DNA of 64,000 nucleotides, taken from NCBI GenBank assembly GCA_020832545.1, contig JAFIEK010000002.1:150809-214808 (forward strand). Direction: 5' to 3'. Positions 35,470-43,690 of the stretch are shown in pieces; the first letter of the stretch is position 1, and every line of letters starts with the position of its first letter. This DNA is from Pararhodobacter sp. (lineage in GTDB: Bacteria > Pseudomonadota > Alphaproteobacteria > Rhodobacterales > Rhodobacteraceae). The notes beneath the pieces were generated by a model that was given only the letters and a program-made list of their open reading frames with translations, was not told where the DNA came from and made no database searches. The translations under genes were made by a program, and so were the position numbers.

Positions 35470-36448
35470 CGCCATGGCCCAGCAACTCCAGATAGGTTTC
35501 CCGGACTGCGGCACGGGCAGGGTCAACAGCCAGCCATGTCTCCGTCAGGGGCATGAGGCGGGTTTGCCAATCGGCCAGCGCGTCTTCATCAAGGCCATGC
35601 AGGTTGTTGCCGTTCTGCGCGGCAAAGCCCTTGGCATCATTGTTCCAGGCTTCAAGAAAGGCACCCATCTCCTGTGACAGCCCGGTGCCCGACCGCGCAT
35701 CAAGAGCGTCGCGCGCGGTGGCAGGCAGGGTGGCATAGCGAGAGGGATTCATCAGGATCATGCCCGGATTGCCGCCAAGCTGAACATCAATGTATTCAGA
35801 CATCACCTCGTTCAGGCGGAAGGCGGGAACAGCGGTGAATGTGACAATGGCGCCGTCGATGGTGCCCCGGCTCAAGGCCTGATACCAGTCAGGAATGGCC
35901 AGATTCAGCGCCACGCCCCCCAGCCGTTCAGCCGCAGCCTGCATCGTCTGGTTCTGAGCGGTGATACGGCGGCCAGACAGGCCTGCGAGGTCTTCGGCGG
36001 GCCGGGTCAGCATGAGCGAGGCATTGGGAAACGTGAACAACGACAGCACATGCTGCCCCTGATACTCGGCGTCCAACGCGCCCGTCTCGAAAAGCTGCTG
36101 GAACGCGCGTGAGCCGTCTTCGGCAGTGGCAAACTGGAACGGCTGTTCAACAACAGCGCTGAGGTCGAACATGCCTGGGTAGTAGCCCTGAAAGTCCCAG
36201 GCAATATCAACGACCCCCATTGATACGCGGTCCAGCATCTGCCCATGGCGTCCCAACGTGCCACCGACCACCACGTCAATCGCCAGCGTCCCCTCGCTGG
36301 CCTGGCTGACATCAGCGGCCCAGTCGGTCAGAAAGGCATTGATACGGGCCGGGCCCGGCGCGGGCGAGGCGAAAGTCAGCCGCTCTTGTGCTGCGGCGGC
36401 GTTCAGGCTCAGGGCCAGTACAAGCCCGGTTGTGGCAAGCAGTTTCAT
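35462..36448 (-). CDS. TRAP transporter substrate-binding protein (DctP family)
   Basis: This 328-residue protein starts with a signal peptide (MKLLATTGLVLALSLNAAAAQE) and continues with sequence closely parallel to the orphan at 26399 (LTFASPAPGPARINA..., GGTLGRHGQMLDRVSMGVVDIAWDFQGYYPG). GGGAGGAATACC precedes the start. It overlaps the fused permease gene by 8 bases and is the matching binding protein. Confidence 0.9.
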   Translation of the reverse strand: MKLLATTGLVLALSLNAAAAQERLTFASPAPGPARINAFLTDWAADVSQASEGTLAIDVVVGGTLGRHGQMLDRVSMGVVDIAWDFQGYYPGMFDLSAVVEQPFQFATAEDGSRAFQQLFETGALDAEYQGQHVLSLFTFPNASLMLTRPAEDLAGLSGRRITAQNQTMQAAAERLGGVALNLAIPDWYQALSRGTIDGAIVTFTAVPAFRLNEVMSEYIDVQLGGNPGMILMNPSRYATLPATARDALDARSGTGLSQEMGAFLEAWNNDAKGFAAQNGNNLHGLDEDALADWQTRLMPLTETWLAVDPARAAVRETYLELLGHGDD

Positions 36449-36486
36449 GGTATTCCTCCCTTTGGTGCAAACTCTGCGGTTTGCAG

Positions 36487-37254
36487 TCACAGAACCGAGC
36501 GGATGATTTCCGTACATTGTCGGGCGTGGTGCAGAACCGGGATATGCCCGGCCCCTTCGATGATCTCGATACGCGCGCCCGGTATCATCGCCGCAAGCAC
36601 GCGTGACGCTTCGGGTGGTGCCGCGCGATCCAGCGCGCCGCATGCCACCACCGTTGGTGCGTGGATCCCCCCAACCCGCGCGCGGTTGTCGGCATTGGCA
36701 AGCGCATCACAGCCGCTGGCGTAACCCTCATCCGGTGTGGTCGCCAGCATGCGCGCCAGCCCCCTCCCGTCAGTGTCCGCGCGCTCTGCCGGCGACATCC
36801 ACAGCGACAGGACAGCTTCGGAAATGGCACCCAGTCCATCGCGGCGCACCTTCGCGGCGCGGTCAGTCCACATTGCAGGATTCTGGCTCAGAACGTAGCT
36901 GTCAAAAAGCGTCAGCCCGCTCAACCGGTCTCCGGCAGCGGCGGCCACTGCCTGCGCCACCACCCCGCCCAGCGAGATACCGGCCATCGCGAAGCGGCTG
37001 ATATCCAGCGTTTCAAGGATCGCCAGCATATCGCCTGCCAGAGTCTCGATACTCAACCGTGTCGCCGACAGCTCGCTCAGCCCATGGCCCCTGAAATCCG
37101 GGCAGATCACCCGGTGGCTGCATGCGAATGCCGCCATCTGCGCCTGCCACAGCGCCGAGGAGGTTCCGAGCGAATGCAGCAACACCAGCGGCGGTGCCTG
37201 TTCGCTACCGGCAAGTCCAACATGATGGACATGGTCATTGATTGGGATGAACAT
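36487..37254 (-). CDS. Alpha/beta hydrolase (enol-lactonase-like)
   Basis: This 255-residue hydrolase has a full triad: Ser94 in AGISLGG, Asp209 in CGALDRAAP and His237 in EGAGHIPV, with oxyanion-hole HSLG near residue 27. The layout resembles 3-oxoadipate enol-lactone hydrolase (PcaD) and N-formylmaleamate deformylase. It may hydrolyse a ring-cleavage product or a lactone. It overlaps the FAD monooxygenase gene by 1 base. Confidence 0.87.
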   Translation of the reverse strand: MFIPINDHVHHVGLAGSEQAPPLVLLHSLGTSSALWQAQMAAFACSHRVICPDFRGHGLSELSATRLSIETLAGDMLAILETLDISRFAMAGISLGGVVAQAVAAAAGDRLSGLTLFDSYVLSQNPAMWTDRAAKVRRDGLGAISEAVLSLWMSPAERADTDGRGLARMLATTPDEGYASGCDALANADNRARVGGIHAPTVVACGALDRAAPPEASRVLAAMIPGARIEIIEGAGHIPVLHHARQCTEIIRSVL

Positions 37255-38390
37255 CAGTAGGCCTCGTTCAGTCGCTCAAGTGCGCGCTCGACAACATGGA
37301 TCTGTTCCAGTGGCGTGGCACCGGTTCGTTCAAGCTGCCCCAGCCGGAGGGAATTTTCGACAACAAGCCGGCAGCGGTCGTAACGCCGCGCCATGAAGGC
37401 ATCCAGCGCGCTGCCGATATCCGGCGCGGCAGCGATGCACTCGCCCAGCACAACACCATCTTCCATCGCCATCCCCGCCCCTGAGGCCAGCTGCGGCGTT
37501 GTCGCATGGGAGGCATCGCCGATCAGCACCACCCCGTCACAATGCCACGGATCAGGCAAAACGATGGTTTCCAGCGGGCGTACCACAATCCGGCTGTCAG
37601 GCCCCAGACCGTCGCGGACTTCTGCAATGATACCGCCATAGGGTGCCATGAGTTGAGCCAGCCTGTCCGGCAATTCGGCATCGGCCAGCCGCTCGGGCTC
37701 AGCGCGGGGTTCCAGCAGGAACATATACATCTCATCGGGAGAGACCGGGTTCATCCCAACCTTCATCGGACCGCCCAGAAAATATGTCCGGCGCGTGATG
37801 CTCGGGTGCCGGGCGGTCATCAGTCGCCAGCAGATCTGCCCAACATAGCGCGGCCCGCCGAAACCCGGGAAAAGCATCTCGCGGGTCTGCGAGAATATTC
37901 CGTCCGCGCCGACCGCGATGTCATAGGAACCCTCCTGCCCGTCGCTGAACGTCACGCGCACAGGAGCGCCCGGTTCAAGCGACGTGACAGAAACACCCAG
38001 CGTCACTGTGATGTCGCGGGCCCGGACCCGTTCTGCGAGCAGCCGATGCAGGGTCGGCCGCATGATGCCGCCCGCGCCGGGCAGGCCCTGAAGCGCTTGT
38101 GCCGAGGTTGATATCTCGCTGATCACCGCGCCCTGTGCATCGCAGACCAGAAGCCCGTCCGCTGTCCAGCCCTCGGCCAGAACACGATCAAGAATGCCAA
38201 GCCTGCGCATGACACGCAGTGTTGGCCCGGTGATGGTGATACCTGCACCATAGACCTTCCAGTCGGGGTCGCTGTCGATCAGGTGAACGCGCGTTCCGGC
38301 CTCGGACAGCGACAGCGCAGCAGACATGCCTGCGACGCCGCCACCAATAACAAGGGCCGTCGCTGCGGCGGGGGGGGAAGCGGTGTGCAT
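37254..38390 (-). CDS. FAD-dependent aromatic monooxygenase
   Basis: This 378-residue flavoprotein matches the group A para-hydroxybenzoate-hydroxylase type: the FAD fingerprint ALVIGGGVAGMSAALSLSEAG at residues 12-32, the DG motif VGADGIFSQTRE and the GD motif VLIGDASHATTPQLASGAGMAMED. Such enzymes hydroxylate aromatic or pyridine rings using NAD(P)H and O2, sometimes with decarboxylation. It could prepare the substrate for the LigA/LigB-type ring cleavage encoded next. Substrate unproven. Confidence 0.88.
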   Translation of the reverse strand: MHTASPPAAATALVIGGGVAGMSAALSLSEAGTRVHLIDSDPDWKVYGAGITITGPTLRVMRRLGILDRVLAEGWTADGLLVCDAQGAVISEISTSAQALQGLPGAGGIMRPTLHRLLAERVRARDITVTLGVSVTSLEPGAPVRVTFSDGQEGSYDIAVGADGIFSQTREMLFPGFGGPRYVGQICWRLMTARHPSITRRTYFLGGPMKVGMNPVSPDEMYMFLLEPRAEPERLADAELPDRLAQLMAPYGGIIAEVRDGLGPDSRIVVRPLETIVLPDPWHCDGVVLIGDASHATTPQLASGAGMAMEDGVVLGECIAAAPDIGSALDAFMARRYDRCRLVVENSLRLGQLERTGATPLEQIHVVERALERLNEAY

Positions 38391-38394
38391 GTGA

Positions 38395-39216
38395 TCAGAC
38401 CTCGAACCGCCCGATACCGATGCCGGTGTACCAGTCGTTCACCGCCTTGTAATAGGTCCGCTTGAACGGGGCGCCGGCAGCGATACCCATGGCCGCCATC
38501 CACATGCGGATTTCCTCGCAGCCGTTGCCAGCGGTATGAACGAAATCGGTGGCATGGTTCAGCACTGCATCGGGCTCGCCTGCCTCAAGCAGGTCCAGCA
38601 GAGTACGGTCGAATTCTTCGTTCACCATGCCCATGCGCGGGGTGGCGATGTCATGGCTGATGCCGCCGGTCGCCAGCACAGCAACCCGCTCGACCCCGTC
38701 ATAGGCGCGCAAAGCATCGCCCAGAAACCGGCCAAGCGCATGGCTGCGCCGCATTGTCGGCATCGGCGGCTGCACGCAGTTGAACAGCACCGGCACAATC
38801 GGCAGCGCCGGGTCAACGCCAGCCAGCTCCAGCGGCGTCAATGAGCCGTGATCTAGCACCATCTCCATCGAAAACGACGGGTCAAAATCAGCCTCAAGCG
38901 CGCTTTGCAGCAGATAGGCGCCGAATGCCTGATCCCCGGCAAAGGTGCGGCGCTTGGCGTGCAGCCAGTGCTCGATGGGGCTTTCATAGCTTTCGGCGCA
39001 GCCAAAGCAGAAGGCCGGGAAGTTATCGAGGAAAAAGTTGTGCAGATGGTCGTTGGACAGCACAATCAGCGCATCCGGCTTGCCGCGCATGAAATCGTCA
39101 CCCATCGCGCGATAGGCACCAAAGATCTCATCGCGCAGATCTGCCGGAATCCGGTCAGGGAAGTTCAGCATGACCGGGGTGTGCGAGGCAGTGTAAATGC
39201 CGGTGATCTCAGCCAT
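38395..39216 (-). CDS. Class III extradiol dioxygenase catalytic subunit (LigB-like)
   Basis: This 273-residue protein matches the catalytic subunit of protocatechuate 4,5-dioxygenase and gallate dioxygenase. The expected Fe(II) ligands are present: His12 (TASHTP), His57 (SNDHLHNFF) and a Glu at 234/235 (GNGCEEIRMW); the acid-base His is 188 (GGISHD). It cleaves a catechol-like or dihydroxypyridine ring. I chose the ATG at 39216, which overlaps the ligA-like stop by 8 bases, over an in-frame ATG at 39267 inside that gene. The substrate may be gallate-like, catechol-like or a hydroxypyridine. Confidence 0.9.
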   Translation of the reverse strand: MAEITGIYTASHTPVMLNFPDRIPADLRDEIFGAYRAMGDDFMRGKPDALIVLSNDHLHNFFLDNFPAFCFGCAESYESPIEHWLHAKRRTFAGDQAFGAYLLQSALEADFDPSFSMEMVLDHGSLTPLELAGVDPALPIVPVLFNCVQPPMPTMRRSHALGRFLGDALRAYDGVERVAVLATGGISHDIATPRMGMVNEEFDRTLLDLLEAGEPDAVLNHATDFVHTAGNGCEEIRMWMAAMGIAAGAPFKRTYYKAVNDWYTGIGIGRFEV

Positions 39217-39517
39217 TGTTGTATTCCTCATGCGTAAGCAGGCTGCGCAGGGCTGCCAGGCTTTCATCTTCAGGGATGCGGACGCCGATGCAGTGGGCGC
39301 GCAGCAGATACGGGTTGACGCCGCTCAGATACATGCGGGCCACGTCGTTGTTCTTGATGCAGTCGGCCAGATCCTGCGGCATGTTGAAACGCGCCAGATA
39401 GGCGTCTGCATCCTTCTGATAGGCGCTCAGGTCATCGGGCTTGTGGTGCAGTTCATAAAGCACCTTGTTCATGATGTAGGCCCGTGTGCTGGGCATCGAC
39501 TCTTGCCAGTTGGCCAT
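39209..39517 (-). CDS. Extradiol dioxygenase small subunit (LigA-like)
   Basis: This 102-residue protein has the helical LigA domain (STRAYIMNKVLYELHHKPDD..., FNMPQDLADCIKNNDVARMYLSGVNPYLLRAHCIGV). In protocatechuate 4,5-dioxygenase this subunit caps the active site. The RMYLSGVNPYLL stretch and size fit well. It overlaps the catalytic subunit gene and lies 27 bases downstream of the C-C hydrolase gene. Confidence 0.9.
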   Translation of the reverse strand: MANWQESMPSTRAYIMNKVLYELHHKPDDLSAYQKDADAYLARFNMPQDLADCIKNNDVARMYLSGVNPYLLRAHCIGVRIPEDESLAALRSLLTHEEYNNG

Positions 39518-39544
39518 GGTGGACGTCCTTCTGTTGTGGCGTGG

Positions 39545-40669
39545 TCAGGCGAGGCGGGCGTTGAGCCAGCCGATGATTGTGGGAACCGTGTCAGGGCCGA
39601 AACCCATGTGCCCACGCCCCGGGAACAGGCGCACAGACTTGGGGTCGCCATGTTCTGTCAGCAGCTCGATATCGGTGATCGGGCATTGGGTGTCGTTCTT
39701 GCCGTTGATCAGCAGAAGCGGCGCACAGGGGCGGTCCAGCAGGCCCTGATCCAGCAGGGAAAGGCGGCGGAACCCTTCGATATATTCCGCGTCATCCGCC
39801 GCACCCAGCATCCGTGAGCGGGTCTCAACCAGTTCCATCAGGTAGCTGTCGGGGTGGCGCGAGGCTTCGATCCAGTCGGGCTGGAACATGTAATGCACCC
39901 CGCCGCCCCAGTTGACCGCAGCCCGCAACCGCCCAGGGCACAGATGCGCCAGCTTGGTGGCCCAGTGCCCGCCAAAGGAGCGCCCGACGATGGCCACGCG
40001 CCCAGAATCAAACCGCCCGCAGGAAGCAACCCATTCCAGCACCGGCATGAACTGGCGCTCGCCGTCGGGGCCTGCCTTTATCGGGCTCTGACCGGTGCCG
40101 ACATTGTCCAGCGCCACCGTCGCATAGCCCTGCCGCGCAAGACCCTCGGTGAGGATGGTCATTTCCTCTTTCCAGGCATCAACGCCGCCCCACATGATGA
40201 TCACGGGCGGGTTGGCGGCCCCGTCGGGCATGCGGACATAAAGCGCGATTTCGCGCCCTTCACCGGGGCGGCCATCAAAGGGCAGCGACACCGGTTCAAT
40301 CACCGGGCTGGCCAGCGCACCGAACCGCTGGTAGGCGTCCAGCGCCTTTTCGTAGCTTGCCTGCTTTTCAGCATGGTTCGGGCACGGAAACCGGCCGAGG
40401 AAGTAAAAGCCATAGGCCTGATACCATGCATCACGGGCCGCAGCCGCGTCGCCGTCAGCCTCAAAGACAGCGGCGGCCTTGGCGAACTGGTCGCCGCGCG
40501 CCATCCAGGCGTTGCCCCAGGAAGCGCCGTCAAGCCCGGTCAGGGCATCGATCACCGCGCGCGTGGCGTCCGGGTCGGTTAACCCCATCGGATGAACGCG
40601 GGCGACCAGTTTCTCCAGCATCCAGCGTTTCGCATCCTGTAGTGTTCGCGGCCCGGCGCGTTCTGCCAT
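39545..40669 (-). CDS. Alpha/beta hydrolase of the dihydroxypseudooxynicotine-hydrolase type
   Basis: This 374-residue hydrolase has a helical N-terminal cap (residues ~1-120) followed by an alpha/beta hydrolase domain. The triad is Ser231 (GRSFGGHW), Asp326 (NGKNDTQCP) and His354 (GRGHMGFG). This domain order matches the family of 2,6-dihydroxypseudooxynicotine hydrolase, a C-C bond hydrolase of nicotine breakdown, and FrsA-like proteins. It is the first gene of the 11-gene leftward operon; nothing upstream is co-directional for over 1 kb. The true substrate is unknown. Confidence 0.82.
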   Translation of the reverse strand: MAERAGPRTLQDAKRWMLEKLVARVHPMGLTDPDATRAVIDALTGLDGASWGNAWMARGDQFAKAAAVFEADGDAAAARDAWYQAYGFYFLGRFPCPNHAEKQASYEKALDAYQRFGALASPVIEPVSLPFDGRPGEGREIALYVRMPDGAANPPVIIMWGGVDAWKEEMTILTEGLARQGYATVALDNVGTGQSPIKAGPDGERQFMPVLEWVASCGRFDSGRVAIVGRSFGGHWATKLAHLCPGRLRAAVNWGGGVHYMFQPDWIEASRHPDSYLMELVETRSRMLGAADDAEYIEGFRRLSLLDQGLLDRPCAPLLLINGKNDTQCPITDIELLTEHGDPKSVRLFPGRGHMGFGPDTVPTIIGWLNARLA

Positions 40670-40956
40670 CTCATCCTCCCAGACTTGTCATCTGACTATG
40701 GCTGGGAGGTGGAATGCTGTCTTGCTTCAGACTGCGAATGCACTTGTCTGAAAGTGAGCGCTGCGGATGCCGATTCTTTCCGGCCTAGCCTGGAATAGCG
40801 GGATAAGTCTACGGGATTTGCCTGCGCGAACGCGCATCTTGTCTGACGTCAGCGCCCAATTACTGTGATATCCGACGCTGAGCCATCTCTGCCAAATCTG
40901 GTCTGCCACGCGGTTCAGGGGCGCTGTGTCACATTCTCGATTGGTGGCACATTTCA
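40670..40956. other. Upstream region of the catabolic operon
   Basis: No gene is evident. This should hold the promoter for the leftward operon starting at 40669, but I could not identify a convincing operator. Its far end runs into a transposase scrap. Confidence 0.4.
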
Positions 40957-41382
40957 ATGCGCATTCAACACATTGAGAATGCCGTCGACGGGCTTTTTCA
41001 AACGCAAGGCTTTCCCGGCATGCCGGAGCTGTTCAAGAAGCCAGAAGAGACGTTGCGATGGTGTCTGTGGCACGGCAAGGTCATGGAGGCCGGAACACGC
41101 CTCAAGATTCTGCTGATCGATGCCGGTCGGTTCGCACAAACGGATGCAGAGGTCTGCGCCGCAGCATCGAGGGTCAAGGCGCGATGCCAGGAGCCAAACA
41201 CGTATTTGGAAAACAACTTCGACGCGCTCACTGATTATGGTTGGCGGTACCGTCTTGGTTTCCCGATCTCGTCTTCTCGAGCGGAAGGATGTGTCGACGG
41301 CATCGGGAACACTCGTTTGGGTAAGCGCCGCCGCATGAAGTGGTCACCCAAGGGGAGTCTGATGCCGGAGAGTGCAGAATAG
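40957..41382 (+). pseudogene. Transposase fragment (C-terminal part)
   Basis: The reading frame contains TYLENNFDALTDYGWRYRLGFPISSSRAEGCVDGIGNTRLGKRRRMKWSPKG, split here: the run from YGWRYR to RRRMKWSPKG is the recognisable C-terminal block of a family of bacterial DDE transposases. The upstream catalytic region is missing or truncated. I am unsure of the IS family; an ISKra4-like origin is possible. It marks the left edge of the mosaic region. Confidence 0.55.
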
Positions 41383-41681
41383 TACGCTAAGCCGATAGAA
41401 CGCGTCTTCCGTGGTCTCTGAGGTTTCCGCCACAGCCGACGGACTTTCCGCCGCAGCTGCGTCGGTCGGCAATCCGCCCCTTGCGCCAGGGGCTTGCACC
41501 TCGACGAACCCGGCCCTGAGACGCCGTTCATCGTCCGCAGAATGCGGCATCGGAGCATCACTGAACGGGCCATTCGTGCCTCGTGCAGCAATATTAGTTA
41601 TTCAGTAAGGGGTGTTCGCAAACTGTGTTGGTCGGCCATGCGGACAGCAGACGTCCATATATTTGCGCCCAATCGTTCGAA
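41383..41681. other. Non-coding mosaic stretch
   Basis: I see no recognisable gene between the transposase scrap and the ABA4-like gene. Overlapping frames on both strands have no family features. Confidence 0.4.
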
Positions 41682-42110
41682 TTATGTCGCGCGCGCAGAT
41701 CTCATCTTCAGCCCTCGGATCGCTGTGAACAAAAGGAAACCGGCTGGTCCAAACAAGAACGTAGCCGGCAAACACGGGACAATCATCCAGAAACTGATCC
41801 CATGCTGTCTGGCTTTACGGCAAATCCAGGCACCGACAACCAAGTCAAATGCGAGGAAATGCACCCATCCTGCGAGAAGTGCGCTGGAACTGGTAAACAG
41901 TTGTTGCACCGCGGCAAGGCTACCATAGCCCCCTTCGTTCTGAGCCGGAAAGAAGATCAGAAGGGTAGTGTAGCCTACCGAAAGCACAATCGGCACCAGA
42001 TAGCCCGCGATGTGATCGGACCACTGCGGCATCCATGGTGAAAGCAAGAGCGCAAGCCACCCTGCCATCGCCAACATGCCGGCGAGTGAGAAAAGTAATT
42101 CAAAATCCAT
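41682..42110 (-). CDS. ABA4-like family membrane protein
   Basis: This 142-residue protein has four hydrophobic segments and the ABA4-like (DUF4281) pattern: LFSLAGMLAMAGWLALLLSPW at the start, LLAGWVHFLAFDLVVGAWI in the middle and CLPATFLFGPAGFLLFTAIR near the end. The plant family member is needed for neoxanthin; the bacterial role is unknown. The start at 42110 is preferred to an ATG at 42158 that would run into the operator. It is divergent from MarR with a large palindrome between them. Confidence 0.75.
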   Translation of the reverse strand: MDFELLFSLAGMLAMAGWLALLLSPWMPQWSDHIAGYLVPIVLSVGYTTLLIFFPAQNEGGYGSLAAVQQLFTSSSALLAGWVHFLAFDLVVGAWICRKARQHGISFWMIVPCLPATFLFGPAGFLLFTAIRGLKMRSARAT

Positions 42111-42158
42111 GGTATGGCCCAATATGCTGAAATTACTGAGACACCCCGCTTGAACCAT

Positions 42159-42180
42159 ATTGCTTGCGTACGCAAGCGAT
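42159..42180. promoter_or_regulatory. Candidate MarR operator (22-base palindrome)
   Basis: GCTTGCGTACGCAAGC at 42162-42177 is a perfect 16-base palindrome, extended to 22 bases with one mismatched pair. It lies between the ABA4-like gene (start 42110) and the MarR gene (start 42199), 22 bases before the MarR ATG. Form and position are typical of a MarR-family autoregulatory site. Confidence 0.7.
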
Positions 42181-42198
42181 TCGGCTTACATTAACCAT

Positions 42199-42645
42199 AT
42201 GACAAACTTGCACAGCACAAATGCCCTCAGACTTCTGCAGTCTGCGGATGAATTTCATGCCAGGCTTTCCGGCGAATTTGGGGCTGTCCATGGCCTCTCA
42301 GTGAATGAGTTTTTCTTACTCATGCATCTGGAGCGCGCAACCAGCCAGAGATTGCCTCGCGTCGAGTTGGCCAAGCGAATGCACGTCAGCGGGTCCACCG
42401 TCACCCGGATGGTTGCACCGATGGAAAAGACCGGCCTCGTGGCTCGCGAGGTCGACGCGCACGATGCGAGGTTTGCCTTTGTTGCCATTACCAGGGCGGG
42501 TCAAACCAAGCTGAGTGAAGCGCGCGCAACCTTCGAGAAGCAAGCGGGTTATCTGTTCCAGGATCGCTGGGAAGACAACGAGCTGGAACAACTTTCTAAT
42601 CTTCTCCATCGCCTTGTCGCGGGCAGCGTGTCAAATCTAACATAA
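42199..42645 (+). CDS. MarR-family transcriptional regulator
   Basis: This 148-residue winged-helix protein matches MarR: VNEFFLLMHLERA, LPRVELAKRMHVSGSTVTRMVAPMEKTGLVAREVDAHDARFAFVAITRAGQTKL. I chose the ATG at 42199, just after the palindrome; an in-frame ATG at 42160 would overlap it. The probable target is its own promoter and the divergent ABA4-like gene. Confidence 0.87.
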   Translation: MTNLHSTNALRLLQSADEFHARLSGEFGAVHGLSVNEFFLLMHLERATSQRLPRVELAKRMHVSGSTVTRMVAPMEKTGLVAREVDAHDARFAFVAITRAGQTKLSEARATFEKQAGYLFQDRWEDNELEQLSNLLHRLVAGSVSNLT

Positions 42646-42768
42646 CCGAGCCAGCAACCGCTTTGGGCGTGATCCAGCCTTTCGCCCTGCTGCGCCTCGA
42701 TATGGTAGGATGGCAGTGTCGGCTCGATGTCGGCGTCGTGGCGGACGGGGCGGAGTGGAGGAACCACC

Positions 42769-43401
42769 ATGCCCACTGCAAACCTTCCTGCCAACCGCGC
42801 CTGCCGGCCCGCGTGAAACAAGGGCCGTATCGTCGGCCAGAAACGCCTGTTACTGCCGAAACACGTCTGGGCCGTAAGAGTGCGCCTAGAGATTGCGAAG
42901 CAAGTCAGGGGCCTTGCGCTCTTCAACCTGGCAATCGACAGCAAGCTGCGCGGCTGTGACCTCGTGAAGCTGAAGGTCGCGGATGTCTTTTTGCCTGGCC
43001 AGGTCAAGGAGCGCGCATCGATCACCCAAACCAAGACCCGGCATTCTGTCCGTTTCAAGATCACTGAAGGAACCCGCAAATCTGTGGCCGCCTGGCTGGA
43101 GGATCCGGCCATGATCAGTTCGGAATACCTCTGGCCCGGGCGTTTTCACAAGAGGCTGCATATCTCGACGCGCCAGTATGCCCGGCTAGTACGCGACTGG
43201 GCGATCTCGATCGGCCTGGAGCCGAGCTCTTACGGCACCCATTCGATGCGACGGACCAAGGTCGCGCAGATCTACCGCAAGACGGGCAATCTGCGGGAGG
43301 TTCAACTTCTGCTGGGCCACACGAAAATGGACAGCACTGTCCGCTATCTCGGCGTCGAGCTTGAAGACGCCTTGGCGATCTCAGAAGCTGTGGAAATCTG
43401 A
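42769..43401 (+). pseudogene. Tyrosine recombinase (integrase) with in-frame TGA
   Basis: From the ATG at 42769 (preceded by GGAGG) the frame reads MPTANLPANRACRPA, then hits TGA at 42814-42816, then continues in the same frame NKGRIVGQKRLLLPKHVWAVRVRLEIAKQ to the natural end at 43401. As I recall related integrases, a tryptophan normally sits at that spot, so a TGG-to-TGA change is likely. The catalytic region is intact: GTHSMRRTK (His/Arg box) and LLGHTKMDSTVRYLGV (His, Arg and nucleophilic Tyr). A GTG at 42880 could start a shortened 173-residue protein. Confidence 0.8.
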
Positions 43402-43484
43402 TCGGCGGGGCCGTCCGGCAGGGACAGCCTTCTTATGCCGTTTGGGGTAGACAGCATGATGCAATGCGGCTTCACGAACCGGCC

Positions 43485-43690
43485 ATTCGTGGCATGGGGC
43501 GTGCCCGATCCTGACGGATCCTACGATGGTCCGGTGCCCGCCAGCAAAACCAGCCTGTTCGATGTCCTCGAAGACACCGGCACCAAGACCATCCATTACA
43601 TCTATGACTTCGGTGACAATTGGCACCATGTCATCAAGGTCGAGAAAATCGGCGACGCGCTCCCGGGCGCCGAATGCCCAAGACCTCCAC
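43485..43690 (+). pseudogene. Plasmid pRiA4b ORF-3-like fragment
   Basis: The frame starting near 43440 contains FVAWGVPDPDGSYDGPVPASKTSLFDVLEDTGTKTIHYIYDFGDNW and HVIKVEKIGDALPGAECPRP, the conserved core of the pRiA4b ORF-3 (IS1096 TnpR-like) family. The N-terminal third is missing and the C-terminus changes to unrelated sequence, so only a scrap remains. It lies directly after the integrase. Confidence 0.72.

Noticed and set aside
36487..40669. Naming the operon as a nicotinate (nic) or protocatechuate (lig) pathway
   Set aside because: Key steps of both are absent (no NicX-type dioxygenase or maleamate genes nearby; no LigC/I/J-type genes), so only enzyme classes were assigned.
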